DNA of 64,000 nt from Flavobacterium aquatile LMG 4008 = ATCC 11947 (lineage in GTDB: Bacteria; Bacteroidota; Bacteroidia; Flavobacteriales; Flavobacteriaceae): assembly GCF_000757385.1 (NCBI RefSeq), contig NZ_JRHH01000003.1, positions 186,001 to 250,000 on the forward strand. Direction: 5' to 3'. The position numbers and the translations under genes are program-made. The number at the start of each line of letters is the position of its first letter. Position 1 is the first letter of the stretch. Positions 25,119 to 35,068 of this stretch are shown here, in pieces. The notes under the pieces are model-generated. The model did no database searches and had not been told where the DNA came from. It worked only from the letters and a program-made list of their open reading frames with translations.

Positions 25119-25712
25119 ATGAAAAAAATAATTGTTCTTTTATTAATAAATTTTTCAGTGACCGTTTTCAGTCAAGAAAGAGAAGCTACTATTCTCTTTA
25201 ACGACAGCACGTCTGTAAAAGGTTTGGGTGAAATTAAAAAAGAAAAAATATATTTCAGAGTAAGCTCCTCTGATGAAGTGTCTGTATGGAATTATGATAT
25301 GGCTTATGGCTTAATTTTCTCTGGATATGGATTCTCCGAAAAATACGTTTACGTAAAACCCAATAAATACTCCAAACCAAAATTAATGGAGGTAATTGAA
25401 GAAGGAAAAGTGAATCTATATAAAGAATCTAGTTTTGGTGCACAAGTTGGTATCGGTGTTAGTGTAAGTAATTCAAACGTCGGAGCTGGACCAAACTTAT
25501 ATCATGATTATTCGACTGTTTATTACGTTAAAAGAAAAACGGAAGAATATGCTACCGATATTTCCTTCAGTTTTAAAAGCAATTCATCAAGATACTTTTC
25601 AGATTGTGATATGCTACTTCAAAAGATAAAGAAAAAAGAATTTAGAAAAAAAGATATCATTGAAATCGTTTATTTCTACAATGATTATTGCGGTGATGAG
25701 GAAGAGGATTAA
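25119..25712 (+). CDS. Secreted protein of unknown function
   Basis: 197 aa. A signal peptide (MKKIIVLLLINFSVTVFS) is followed by a beta-rich region: ATILFNDSTSVKGLGEIKKEKIYFR. The mature part has a central segment with many aromatic residues and ends in an acidic tail (DYCGDEEED). Similar flavobacterial proteins with FNDGT-like starts are annotated only as hypothetical. It follows the 21-bp array and is convergent with the macroglobulin gene. Confidence 0.7.
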   Translation: MKKIIVLLLINFSVTVFSQEREATILFNDSTSVKGLGEIKKEKIYFRVSSSDEVSVWNYDMAYGLIFSGYGFSEKYVYVKPNKYSKPKLMEVIEEGKVNLYKESSFGAQVGIGVSVSNSNVGAGPNLYHDYSTVYYVKRKTEEYATDISFSFKSNSSRYFSDCDMLLQKIKKKEFRKKDIIEIVYFYNDYCGDEEED

Positions 25713-25816
25713 ATGCAATTAGAAACCAATGTAAAGTAGGTAGGTTAGATAAGTTATGGTTCAATTTTGGATTCAAAGCGCATTGATTTAGACATTTTGA
25801 ATGTAATTTTAATAAT

Positions 25817-25852
25817 AAAAACTGCAAGACATATGACCTTGCAGTTTTTTAT
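25817..25852. terminator. Bidirectional terminator
   Basis: AAAAACTGCAAG, 9-nt loop, CTTGCAGTTTTTT. It sits between the convergent secreted-protein and macroglobulin genes and serves both. Confidence 0.85.
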
Positions 25853-25856
25853 TAAA

Positions 25857-28800
25857 CTATTCTTTAGTTTCGACTCTAATTCCTTTGGTATGACTAGTAA
25901 ATTCTGGTGCGTACATACTTTGTATTGTGGTAATTCCGTTAGAAAAATTGCCGCTATTATTTACTCTTATGTCGTATTCTATAACATAAGTTCCTTTATC
26001 TATTTTTTCAAAAAAGAAATGTGTTGCAGCATCTTTTGTACTCATATAATAACTCAAACCATCGTCCCATTTGTACTCTGACAAAACATTTATTGGTTCG
26101 AAACACGAAGCTCTCATGTCTTTTAAATGAACATATTCCATGTCTTCTTTGGCAGTAACAATTATTCTTACGGTTACCAAATCTCCTATTTTTAACGGAT
26201 TTTTAGAGTTAATTCTAACCAATTCATCACCTTTTCCGTAGTTCTTTTTTATATACAATTCTTTGGCTGTTGACAATACAGCTCCAGCGTTGCTTTTAAT
26301 CTTATCCAAGTCTTCAAAATACTGCCAATAAATACCTCCATAACCCGGAACTTTAGATTTATTTTCTACTATAATTGTAGCCATTTCTTTTTTCACTTCA
26401 TCTGCTTTCCAAGTCATTTTGATGTAACCTGTTTCGGCTTCTTTTTCACTTTCAGTTAGTTTTTTGGTCATTATTTTTTCATCGCCAATTTTGATAATCG
26501 TGTTGTCTTTTACAGTCAACAAATTGGAACCTTGCATCAATAAAGCATAAATAGCTTCGGTTGTAGCTTTTGTAGTTGACCAGTTTTTGGTTTGCTTATT
26601 TTTAAGTAACCAAACCTTCATAGCATCAACAGATTTTGTGTCATTTGTAATTTCTGAAAAGGCCTCAATAAGTAAAGCTTGCGTCTCAATTGGCGCTTGA
26701 TACCAATACCAACCTGCTTTATTTTCTAGCCAATACATTCCCCAATCTTCGTTGGTAGAAGCTGTTTCTTTTAAGCTTTCGATAATTGTTTTTGCACTTT
26801 CCTTTTTATCAAATCGATGCAATATTAACGACGCTAATCCTTTGTTATAAAGCGAGTATTGCTTCCAATTGGAGTTTATATTTTCTAGTTGTCGGTTGAT
26901 AATTGCTTTGGTTTTATCAGAAATAGGGTAGTTGTTTAAGTAAAAACTTCTTGCATAAAGATAGTGTAAGTCAGAATATAGATTAATCGTTTTTGCTTTT
27001 TCAAACTCTTTATTGTTATCAATAAATTTGCTATCCAAATAGGGAATTGCTGTTTTGGTAATTTCATCAAACGAATCGATTAATTCTTCATTTACTTTAA
27101 GTTTTTCTAAATGTCCGAGTCCAGCAACTATGTGTCTAGTGATGTATTCGCTTTCATTTCCACCGTCAAACCAAGGAAATCCACCCGATGATTTTTGCTT
27201 TTCTTTTAATTTTTTGAAAGTAAGGTCTAGAGAGTTTTTCATGTTTTCTAAATCGAAAAGCAATGCTAAATTCTTCCTTTTTTCTTCTTCGCTTTGTGCA
27301 TCTTTCAACCATGGTGTTTCGGCTAAAATTAATGATTTCAATTCTTCGTTTTGCTCTAATTTAGAAATTGGGTTACCCAATTTTTTCCAGTTTTCAAATA
27401 CATTTGCAATAGTTGGATTTTTATTAATTATTTTGGTCGCCAACACATTTGCATAATATCTAGAAAAGGTTTGCTCGGCACATTCGTGTTCATATTCCAT
27501 TAGATAAGGCAATGACTGTATAGCAAGCCAAGTAGGATTGGAAGTGTATTCAAATATAAATTGATGATTTTTTAAAGTTGATGAAGTGGTGTTTTTCAAA
27601 TTTTCAAAAGCGTATTCTTTTTTAGTATTTTCTCTTACCCAAACAGGAATGCTTTCGGTAACCAATATACTATTTGTTAAAACTGGCAAAATACTTTCTT
27701 CTCCATCAGAATGATTACCAGCTTTTGCAATTACTTTGTATTGAACACCTTGTAAGCCGCTAGGGATTGTGATGTTCCATTTTACAACAGTGTTTCCCGA
27801 TGGATTAATTGTAAAGTTTTTTACAGCGTTTTCATTATTCATTTTTACATCAATACTCTCCATGGAAGAAGCATCAAATAGTTGTAAAACCGCCATTCCG
27901 TTTTTAGCACTAGTAGTTAAGTTACTCACTTTTGCTACTAATGAAATGGTGTCGTTTTCTCTTAAAAAACGAGGCATATTAGGCACTATCATCAAATCTT
28001 TTTGAGTTACAACCGATTTTTCATCGAATGCATATTCTAAAGTTTTAGTATGTCCGAGAAGTCTTAATTTCCATTGTGTTAATTCTTCGGGAGAAGTAAA
28101 TTGGAAATTGATTTTACCTTCTTTATCTGTTTTTAATTGCGGAAAAAAGAAGGCAGTTTCGTTTTTATTAGTTCTAGTTTTTACTTTTGTCAGTTCTTCG
28201 AGTCCTTTCTTAGTTGAAATAATAATAACTCCATTTTTAGAGTCTGAACCATACAATGCAGCACCTTGCGCGCCTTTCATAACATTGATGTTACTAATGT
28301 TTTCAGGTAGTAGATTTAGTAAATCAGAAGATCTAGAGATTACTCCGTCGATAACAATTAAAGCTTCAGTATCAATATTAGATTTAGGACCTCTAATTAT
28401 AATTTTTGAAGTTGGATTAACACCATTATTATCAGTCACTATCTGTAAACCCGATACTTTTCCTAGTAATGATTGAATAGTAATTGGATTTGAGGCTTGA
28501 GATAATTCTTTTGCGCTTATTACTTGATTACTTGAAGTCACTGATCCGCTCTTTTTCTTAATTCCTAAAGCAGTAACGACGATTTCATCAAGTGCATTGG
28601 GACCATCTTTTAAAACAGGATTTATTTCGTTTTCATTTATTTCAATTTTTACTTCTTCATCCGAAAAACCAACAAAGGAGTAAACTAACTTTTCGCCTGG
28701 CGCAGCATCAATTTCATAATAACCATCAACGTCAGTAACTACACCTCTTGTAGTTCCTTTAACTACAACATTTGCACCAGGTAATGAACCACCAGAATCA

Positions 28801-31800
28801 GCTACAATCCCATAAATTAGTTTAGCGTTTTTTGGTTTTTTAGACTTTTTGGTTACTTGTTTTTTATACAAGCGATCAATTTGATAGTTTTTAGAATTAT
28901 TAAAATCAAAGCCAAACCATATTAGCGTGTTTTTTTCATTATTCAATTCTAATAGATGATTTTTTTCATTTTTTTTCTGAAGGAATAAGGTTTTAATTTC
29001 GTGTTGATTAGCATTTTTGTAATAAAAATGATTGTTGTAATTTTTGTAAGAGTTAATCGTCTCCCAACGTTCAATATGAAATACATCTAAAGAACTATCG
29101 TACATTGAGGCAAGAACTTCAAATTCGGAGCTTCTTTTATCTTGTTTGATTTTGAAACTCCAACTTTCATTGCTTCCTGGTTCTAACTTATTTCTGAAAC
29201 TTTCAATTTCAAATATGGTATTGCTTTCAACTGTAGGTTTAAATTGTATTTTCATTTCTTCTGAAAAGTATCTGTTTTCAAACACAGTTTCAACTCTAAC
29301 ATTAAAGGAATCAAATATAAGTGTGTTGATAGGAATTTTTAAAACGGTTTTAAATTGGTTTACATTTATTATTTCATTGTAAAAATAGTTCCCATCAAAT
29401 ACTGCTTCTGCATTTAAAAACAAATTGGGCACAGCACATTTTACTTCAACTAATGCATAACCATCTTTTTTTGGATCTTCATTAATTTGATGCAATGTAA
29501 CTATTTCGTTTTCACCAGCTTTTTCGTCATTAGCTGAGGTTAAATTAAAGTTTTCGATAGTTTCTATTTCATTTTGAAGTTCGTCTTTAGTTGTAAAAAC
29601 AACTTTGTACTTTCCTGATTTATAGTTTTTAATAAAATCCAAAGTCAGAAACTTATCTTTTATAGTGTTTATTTTTTTTGTGTAAACTAATTTGTTTTGT
29701 AAGTTATCATCTAAATAGGAGTTATATATTTCATAAGGAAAAAGTTTTTCAAATTCTTCTTTTGAAATTAAAGGCAGTTCAGCTACACTGAATTCTCTTG
29801 GCATAAATTTATTAGAAAACGGATTTAAGAAGTAAATTTTAATTTCCCCATTTACAGGTTTGAACTCTCCGTTTAAGTTAGTACTTGAAAAAGTAAGAAG
29901 ATTATTTTTATCCGTTCTAATCTTTTTATCAATTTTAAGATATAAAATAGTACTTTGATTTCCAACTTTTACGCTTGTTGATGCAGATTGCGTTTCACCA
30001 CTTATGTCCGTAACATCTGCAACAACATTGTATTGATAAATTATTTTATCTGATGTTGTGTAGTTTTTATCAATTATAGCTTTAAAATCAATAGTAAAAT
30101 GTCCTTTATCATCAGTTTTTGTTGATGAAATAATTTGTTCTGTTTCTTCATTTGAATACTTATTTTTAAATCTAGAATAATCAATTCTATTAATAGTGTA
30201 ATTTACAACAGCATTAGAAACAATAGCACCATTAAAAGATTTTGCTTTTCCTATAATTGAAACCATTTCATTTAATGCAAACGATTTGTTTATTTTATCA
30301 AACGAAACTTCAAATTTTGGTCGTTTATATTCTTCAACTTTGAAAGTGAAATAGTCGTTTTCTAAACCTTCTTCGTCCCAAATAGCATGCACATTCTCAA
30401 CTACGTCATAGTAGGAATCATTTTCATAATTGTCTGGTTCGTCAATTTCAATACTATAATCACCAGTTGAACCACTTTTAGGTAAGTTGAATTCTCCTGA
30501 GATAGATCCAAATTCATTAGTCTTTAGTTCAATAGTTTTTATGGCATTATCATTTGAATCATTGACAATAACTTTTACCACTAAATTTGGTAAAACTTTT
30601 AACTCTCTTTGCTTACTTTGTGCTAAAACCACTTTAAAATATACAGTTTGACCTGGTCTATAAATGGCTCTATCTAGATAAATTTTATACCTATTCTCAA
30701 TGTTTTCATTGAGTTCATTTGTGTAATATGAATTTGCGTAGTTGTTGTAAACGCGCAATGTATCTGATTGATGAATTAAAGTTAAAGTCGTTCCAACACG
30801 TATTTCTGAATCTTTTTCATGTTTAAAACTTGCCACTCCGTTTTCATTTGTAAGTAATTTAAAATCATTACTTATAACTTCGCAATTAACCAATGGTTTA
30901 CCTGTTTTTCTATGAAAAACTTCATAAATTGTAGTGTCATCTTTTTTAAAGGAATGCATTTTGATATTCGTTACATTTAGGAGCTCATAATTCAATAAAG
31001 TATTTTTAGTAGCTAAATTCAGATTTTCTGCAATAATGATATAATAGCCAATTTCTAGTTTTGGCAATAGCACTTCAGTGGAATAATTAAAATAATTCTT
31101 TTTGTTTTCTAAAATATATTTTTGAGTTGTATATGCTTTTGTGTTCTTGATAATGGAGGTAATCAAACTGTCATTGAGTTTTCTGTTCAGTTGTTTATCT
31201 GTTTTAAAAATAGAAATCTTTAATGAATCTAAATTTTTGTAATCAATGTGAGCTCTAGTCTCTTGATTTTCGTAAATAAGTGATTCAAGAGTTACATTTA
31301 ATTCTGGTTCTTCAAGGACTTTCTTTTGATAAGCGGCAGTCTTATATGCATTAGTTTTTTTATTAAAGTTTGTGATAGTGTCCAATAAAATTTTATATTC
31401 AATTAAACCATTCGCATTTACAGTTTTGTTCGCATTTGAACGTTTTAAAGAAGCTTTTTCAATAAGAATGTTTTGAATTAAAACAGAATCTTTTGCTCTT
31501 TTCTGTAGCGAGTTTAAGCTATTTTCATATTTTAATTTGTTATTATAAAAAGAGCTATTGCAATATTTTAATCGATCTAGCTCAATATCGGTGGGAACTT
31601 GTTTTGTTTCTAATTTTTGATATAGTCCAAGTATTTTACGAGTATTTGGATTTTTTACCGAATCAAATTTGGCTCCCTGAAAATCGTTGCTTGTACCAAA
31701 AAGTTGTTTCAATAATGGTTGATGATGTATTTCTAACCAAGGATTATATTTTGTTTTTAAGTGTTCAATATATTCAATTGTCAAACAATCATAAACAGTT

Positions 31801-32348
31801 GATTCGTTCAGTCTTTCTTTGCTTAAATAATCAATTATAGGTTCATAATGGCTTAATGGTGTTGATTTTAAAATAAATTCGTTTTCAATAGTTTTTTCAT
31901 ACAACGAATTAATTTTGTTTTCAAAATCTTTATTAGTCCAGGTTAAAAATGTTCCAATAGATAAGGAGTCAAGTTGGGTTCTTTTTGATAATTTACTGTA
32001 ATTACTTTGATGAAATGAGTTTAAGCATTTTGCGTAAACAAAATTCAGAATTGCTTTTGATGGAATAGAAACATAATTAATTTCACGTTGAAGATTAGTT
32101 ATTATCTTATATTGAGAATTTTCCTCAAGTGTTTGTATATATTTTGAATTATAGAAAAAGCATTTTATAATCTGTGCTTCATTTTTATTAGAACGTGCTT
32201 TTTTATAAATTTTTTCAACTTCTTTATTGGCAGATTTTATCTTGTTTGTATTTTCAAATTCTATAACTTTTGCCCATGATTTTTCATAATCTTGAGCATT
32301 GAGACTAAAAGAAATTACAATTAAAACGAAGAGTATAATTTTTTTCAT
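25857..32348 (-). CDS. Alpha-2-macroglobulin family protein with inserted carboxypeptidase-like and TonB-plug domains
   Basis: 2163 aa with a type I signal peptide (ending SFSLNAQ) and no lipobox. The N-terminal third is helical, then macroglobulin domains follow, including MG2-like YRPGQTVYFKVVLAQ near residue 563. Residues about 1173-1225 form a CarboxypepD_reg-like domain (IYGIVADSGGSLPGANVVVKG). Residues about 1240-1385 form a SusC-type plug (QSLLGKVSGLQI, VIDGVISR, GSDSKNGVIIISTKKG), with no barrel after it. The A2M core follows, with thioester motif C1623-A-E-Q1626. Bacterial A2Ms trap proteases in the periplasm; the plug suggests docking to another envelope protein (inference). Confidence 0.9.
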   Translation of the reverse strand: MKKIILFVLIVISFSLNAQDYEKSWAKVIEFENTNKIKSANKEVEKIYKKARSNKNEAQIIKCFFYNSKYIQTLEENSQYKIITNLQREINYVSIPSKAILNFVYAKCLNSFHQSNYSKLSKRTQLDSLSIGTFLTWTNKDFENKINSLYEKTIENEFILKSTPLSHYEPIIDYLSKERLNESTVYDCLTIEYIEHLKTKYNPWLEIHHQPLLKQLFGTSNDFQGAKFDSVKNPNTRKILGLYQKLETKQVPTDIELDRLKYCNSSFYNNKLKYENSLNSLQKRAKDSVLIQNILIEKASLKRSNANKTVNANGLIEYKILLDTITNFNKKTNAYKTAAYQKKVLEEPELNVTLESLIYENQETRAHIDYKNLDSLKISIFKTDKQLNRKLNDSLITSIIKNTKAYTTQKYILENKKNYFNYSTEVLLPKLEIGYYIIIAENLNLATKNTLLNYELLNVTNIKMHSFKKDDTTIYEVFHRKTGKPLVNCEVISNDFKLLTNENGVASFKHEKDSEIRVGTTLTLIHQSDTLRVYNNYANSYYTNELNENIENRYKIYLDRAIYRPGQTVYFKVVLAQSKQRELKVLPNLVVKVIVNDSNDNAIKTIELKTNEFGSISGEFNLPKSGSTGDYSIEIDEPDNYENDSYYDVVENVHAIWDEEGLENDYFTFKVEEYKRPKFEVSFDKINKSFALNEMVSIIGKAKSFNGAIVSNAVVNYTINRIDYSRFKNKYSNEETEQIISSTKTDDKGHFTIDFKAIIDKNYTTSDKIIYQYNVVADVTDISGETQSASTSVKVGNQSTILYLKIDKKIRTDKNNLLTFSSTNLNGEFKPVNGEIKIYFLNPFSNKFMPREFSVAELPLISKEEFEKLFPYEIYNSYLDDNLQNKLVYTKKINTIKDKFLTLDFIKNYKSGKYKVVFTTKDELQNEIETIENFNLTSANDEKAGENEIVTLHQINEDPKKDGYALVEVKCAVPNLFLNAEAVFDGNYFYNEIINVNQFKTVLKIPINTLIFDSFNVRVETVFENRYFSEEMKIQFKPTVESNTIFEIESFRNKLEPGSNESWSFKIKQDKRSSEFEVLASMYDSSLDVFHIERWETINSYKNYNNHFYYKNANQHEIKTLFLQKKNEKNHLLELNNEKNTLIWFGFDFNNSKNYQIDRLYKKQVTKKSKKPKNAKLIYGIVADSGGSLPGANVVVKGTTRGVVTDVDGYYEIDAAPGEKLVYSFVGFSDEEVKIEINENEINPVLKDGPNALDEIVVTALGIKKKSGSVTSSNQVISAKELSQASNPITIQSLLGKVSGLQIVTDNNGVNPTSKIIIRGPKSNIDTEALIVIDGVISRSSDLLNLLPENISNINVMKGAQGAALYGSDSKNGVIIISTKKGLEELTKVKTRTNKNETAFFFPQLKTDKEGKINFQFTSPEELTQWKLRLLGHTKTLEYAFDEKSVVTQKDLMIVPNMPRFLRENDTISLVAKVSNLTTSAKNGMAVLQLFDASSMESIDVKMNNENAVKNFTINPSGNTVVKWNITIPSGLQGVQYKVIAKAGNHSDGEESILPVLTNSILVTESIPVWVRENTKKEYAFENLKNTTSSTLKNHQFIFEYTSNPTWLAIQSLPYLMEYEHECAEQTFSRYYANVLATKIINKNPTIANVFENWKKLGNPISKLEQNEELKSLILAETPWLKDAQSEEEKRKNLALLFDLENMKNSLDLTFKKLKEKQKSSGGFPWFDGGNESEYITRHIVAGLGHLEKLKVNEELIDSFDEITKTAIPYLDSKFIDNNKEFEKAKTINLYSDLHYLYARSFYLNNYPISDKTKAIINRQLENINSNWKQYSLYNKGLASLILHRFDKKESAKTIIESLKETASTNEDWGMYWLENKAGWYWYQAPIETQALLIEAFSEITNDTKSVDAMKVWLLKNKQTKNWSTTKATTEAIYALLMQGSNLLTVKDNTIIKIGDEKIMTKKLTESEKEAETGYIKMTWKADEVKKEMATIIVENKSKVPGYGGIYWQYFEDLDKIKSNAGAVLSTAKELYIKKNYGKGDELVRINSKNPLKIGDLVTVRIIVTAKEDMEYVHLKDMRASCFEPINVLSEYKWDDGLSYYMSTKDAATHFFFEKIDKGTYVIEYDIRVNNSGNFSNGITTIQSMYAPEFTSHTKGIRVETKE

Positions 32349-32463
32349 AAAAAGTTGTTTTTATATATAGAGTATAATTTTTTTTAAATGGTTGGGATGA
32401 AAAAAAATATTTTTCAATTTATTAATTTTTTCCCTAAAAACAACCATTCTACAAACCTTTTCT

Positions 32464-32471
32464 TATTTTTG
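32464..32471 (+). promoter_or_regulatory. -7 promoter element of the TPR gene
   Basis: TATTTTTG fits TAnnTTTG and lies 19 bp upstream of the ATG at 32491. Confidence 0.45.
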
Positions 32472-32490
32472 AACATTCAATAACTAAATT

Positions 32491-33177
32491 ATGAAATTCA
32501 TACCGTTTATCATTCTCCTAATTTCCTTCAATATGATGGCAGAAACCGATTTCGACAAAGCGGAAAAATTGTATAATCAAGAGAAATTTGATCAGGCTAA
32601 AGTACTTTTTGAGAGTTATTTGAAAACCAACCCAAGTAGTTACAAAACCGTGGAATATCTTGGAGATATTGCAGGCCATCAAAAAAAATGGGACGAAGCC
32701 ATTAAACATTATAAAGTTCTTAAAATACATTTCCCAAAAAGTGCCAATTACTTTTACAAATTTGGTGGCGCAATGGGTATGAAAGCCAAATCGGTCAATA
32801 AATTCAAAGCACTCGGAATGATAGACGAGATAGAAAGTTCTTTCCTAACGGCTGCCAAATTAGACCCAAAACACCTAGAATCACGCTGGGCTTTAGTAAT
32901 GCTTTACATAGAATTACCCGGAATTGTAGGAGGAAGCGAGAAAAAAGCCATCAAATATTCGGATGAATTAATGGAACTATCCAAAGTAGATGGCTATCTG
33001 GCAAAAGGGTATATCGACGAGTATTTTAAAAGATATAAAAAAGCAGAAGTAAATTATATAAACGCACACGAAATTGGTAACTCAAAAACTACATTTCAAA
33101 AGCTCTATAATTTATATTTGAACAAATTAAAAGACAAAACAAAAGCTACTAAGCTAAAACAACAATTCGAAAAATAG
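32491..33177 (+). CDS. Secreted tetratricopeptide-repeat protein
   Basis: 228 aa with a signal peptide (MKFIPFIILLISFNMMA). At least two TPR-like helix pairs are visible: FDKAEKLYNQEKFDQAKVLF and WDEAIKHYKVLKIHFPKSANYFYKFG, with a third near AAKLDPKHLESRWALVMLYIE. TPR proteins mediate protein contacts; no partner is evident. It precedes the Mpl-like ligase by 62 bp, a spacer that holds heptamer repeats. Confidence 0.8.
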   Translation: MKFIPFIILLISFNMMAETDFDKAEKLYNQEKFDQAKVLFESYLKTNPSSYKTVEYLGDIAGHQKKWDEAIKHYKVLKIHFPKSANYFYKFGGAMGMKAKSVNKFKALGMIDEIESSFLTAAKLDPKHLESRWALVMLYIELPGIVGGSEKKAIKYSDELMELSKVDGYLAKGYIDEYFKRYKKAEVNYINAHEIGNSKTTFQKLYNLYLNKLKDKTKATKLKQQFEK

Positions 33178-33203
33178 ATTAAAGTATTTGTTGGGTTTTT
33201 ATC

Positions 33204-33231
33204 TTCCAACTTCTAACTCCCATCTTCTAAC
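33204..33231 (+). repeat. Heptanucleotide repeat in front of the Mpl-like gene
   Basis: TTCCAAC, TTCTAAC, TCCCATC, TTCTAAC, ending 8 bp before the ATG at 33240. It is closely similar to the repeat at 347-374. Confidence 0.75.
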
Positions 33232-33239
33232 TATAAAAA

Positions 33240-34595
33240 ATGAGAACACATTTCATAGCAATCGGCGGAGCAGCCATGCACAATCTTGCAATAGCATTAC
33301 ACAATAAAGGATATCAAGTTACAGGAAGCGACGACGCTATATTTGAGCCATCAAAATCACGTTTAGAAAAGAAAGGTTTGCTACCAATTGAAATGGGCTG
33401 GTTTCCCGAAAAAATTACTTCAGATATTGAAGCAATCATTTTAGGAATGCACGCCAAAGCAGACAATCCAGAGTTGTTGAAAGCCGAAGAATTAGGTTTA
33501 AAAATCTATTCGTATCCCGAATTTTTATACGAACAATCTAAAAATAAAACCCGAGTGGTTATTGGAGGTTCACACGGAAAAACAACCATAACTTCAATGA
33601 TTTTGCACGTAATGCATTATCATAATATTGAAGTCGATTATATGGTTGGCGCGCAATTAGAAGGTTTTGATACGATGGTTCATCTTACAGAAACCAACGA
33701 CTTTATTGTTCTGGAAGGCGATGAATATTTATCATCTCCAATAGACAGACGACCGAAATTTCATTTGTATCAACCCAATATTGCATTACTTTCTGGAATT
33801 GCTTGGGATCATATTAACGTGTTTCCAACCTTTGAAAACTATGTAGAACAATTTGAAATTTTCGTAAATCAAATTACTAAAGGTGGAATTCTTGTGTATA
33901 ATGAAGAAGACGAAACCGTTAAAAAAGTAGCCGAAGAAACTACAAATACCATAAGACGTTTACCGTATGCAACACCAAACTATTCAGTTGAAGACGGAAC
34001 AACATTGTTAGAAACTCCAGAAGGACCAATGCCAATAGAAGTTTTTGGCGCTCACAACTTAAACAATCTTGCTGGTGCAAAATGGATTTGCCAAAATATG
34101 GGCGTTGACGAAGCCGATTTCTACGAAGCCATTGCCAGTTTTAAAGGCGCAAGTAAACGTCTAGAAAAAATTGCCGAAGGAAAAGGAAAAGTAGCTTACA
34201 AAGATTTTGCACATTCACCAAGCAAAGTATCGGCAACTACCAAAGCGGTTAAAAATCAATATCCAAATAGAACATTAATTGCGTGTTTAGAACTACACAC
34301 TTACAGTAGTTTGAACGCCGAATTTCTAAAAGAATATCAAAACGCACTTGACGCAGCCGATGTTGCAGTAGTTTTCTATTCACCAGATGCAGTAAAAATT
34401 AAGCAACTAGAAGAAGTAACTTACGACCAAATTGCACAATCGTTTCAAAGAGAAGATTTAATTATTTACACCAATCCAGCCGATTTTAAGAATTTCTTAT
34501 TCAGTCAAAATTTCGATAATTCAGCATTACTATTAATGAGTTCAGGAAATTATGGCGGATTGAATTTTGATGAGGTTAAGGAATTGATGAGGTAA
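33240..34595 (+). CDS. mpl: Mur ligase family protein, UDP-MurNAc:tripeptide ligase (Mpl)-like
   Basis: 451 aa. The N-terminal nucleotide-binding domain starts HFIAIGGAAMHNLAIAL and is MurC-like. The central ATP site is VIGGSHGKTTITSMI near residues 104-118, followed by LEGDEYLSSPIDRRPKF and the ligase motif LSGIAWDHINVF. The C-terminal domain includes KDFAHSPSKVSATTKAV. Mpl joins recycled tripeptide to UDP-MurNAc in peptidoglycan recycling. The N-terminal and DHINVF signatures favour Mpl over MurC; substrate remains inferred. Confidence 0.8.
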   Translation: MRTHFIAIGGAAMHNLAIALHNKGYQVTGSDDAIFEPSKSRLEKKGLLPIEMGWFPEKITSDIEAIILGMHAKADNPELLKAEELGLKIYSYPEFLYEQSKNKTRVVIGGSHGKTTITSMILHVMHYHNIEVDYMVGAQLEGFDTMVHLTETNDFIVLEGDEYLSSPIDRRPKFHLYQPNIALLSGIAWDHINVFPTFENYVEQFEIFVNQITKGGILVYNEEDETVKKVAEETTNTIRRLPYATPNYSVEDGTTLLETPEGPMPIEVFGAHNLNNLAGAKWICQNMGVDEADFYEAIASFKGASKRLEKIAEGKGKVAYKDFAHSPSKVSATTKAVKNQYPNRTLIACLELHTYSSLNAEFLKEYQNALDAADVAVVFYSPDAVKIKQLEEVTYDQIAQSFQREDLIIYTNPADFKNFLFSQNFDNSALLLMSSGNYGGLNFDEVKELMR

Positions 34596-34605
34596 GATTG
34601 GTTTT

Positions 34606-35062
34606 GTCATTTCGAAGGAATCTCACTAGTTTTTACACAAAAGATTTCACGCACAGTTTGTCATTCCGTAGGAATCTCATTTTAAGTACGTAATTATGAT
34701 TGAATACACAGAAGGAATTTATACATTTTATGTTTACATTTTGACTAATAAAAACAAAACGGTTTTATATACTGGTGTACTAATAATATAAAATTACGTT
34801 TGCATCAACATGAGAGTAAATTTAATCCAAATAGTTTTACAGCGAGATATAATGCTCATTTTTTAATTTATTACTAAAAGTTTGGATGGATTCAATTAGC
34901 AATTGAAAGGGAAAAGGAAATAAAGAATCTTTCAAGAGAAAAGAAATTGAATTTGATAAAGGAAATTAATCCAAGTTTAGAATTTTGGAATGAGCATTTT
35001 AAATAAAAGATTCCTACGGAATGACAAGATTGCGCATAGTTTGTCATTTCATAGGAATCTCA
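34606..35062. repeat. Palindromic GTCATTCCGTAGGAATCTCA repeats flanking a decayed gene
   Basis: Four copies: plus-oriented at 34606-34625, 34660-34679 and 35043-35062, and inverted at 35009-35025. The two nearest the GIY-YIG pseudogene face each other as terminal inverted repeats. The same palindrome (ATTCC-GTA-GGAAT core) occurs in the 19.3-19.8 kb array. Confidence 0.75.
34696..35006 (+). pseudogene. Decayed GIY-YIG nuclease gene
   Basis: The ATG at 34696 opens MIEYTEGIYTFYVYILTNKN and LYTGV, the GIY-YIG core as YVY and YTG. One base is missing near 34779-34781 (GTACT instead of GTAACT), which leads to a stop at 34789. In the restored frame the protein continues NNIKLRLHQHESKFNPNSF, meets a nonsense TAA at 34875 where related proteins have Glu, and resumes FGWIQLAIEREKEIKNLSR to the natural stop at 35004-35006. 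Intact relatives are about 100-aa YhbQ-like nucleases. It is flanked by inverted palindromic repeats. Confidence 0.85.
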
Positions 35063-35068
35063 ATACTT

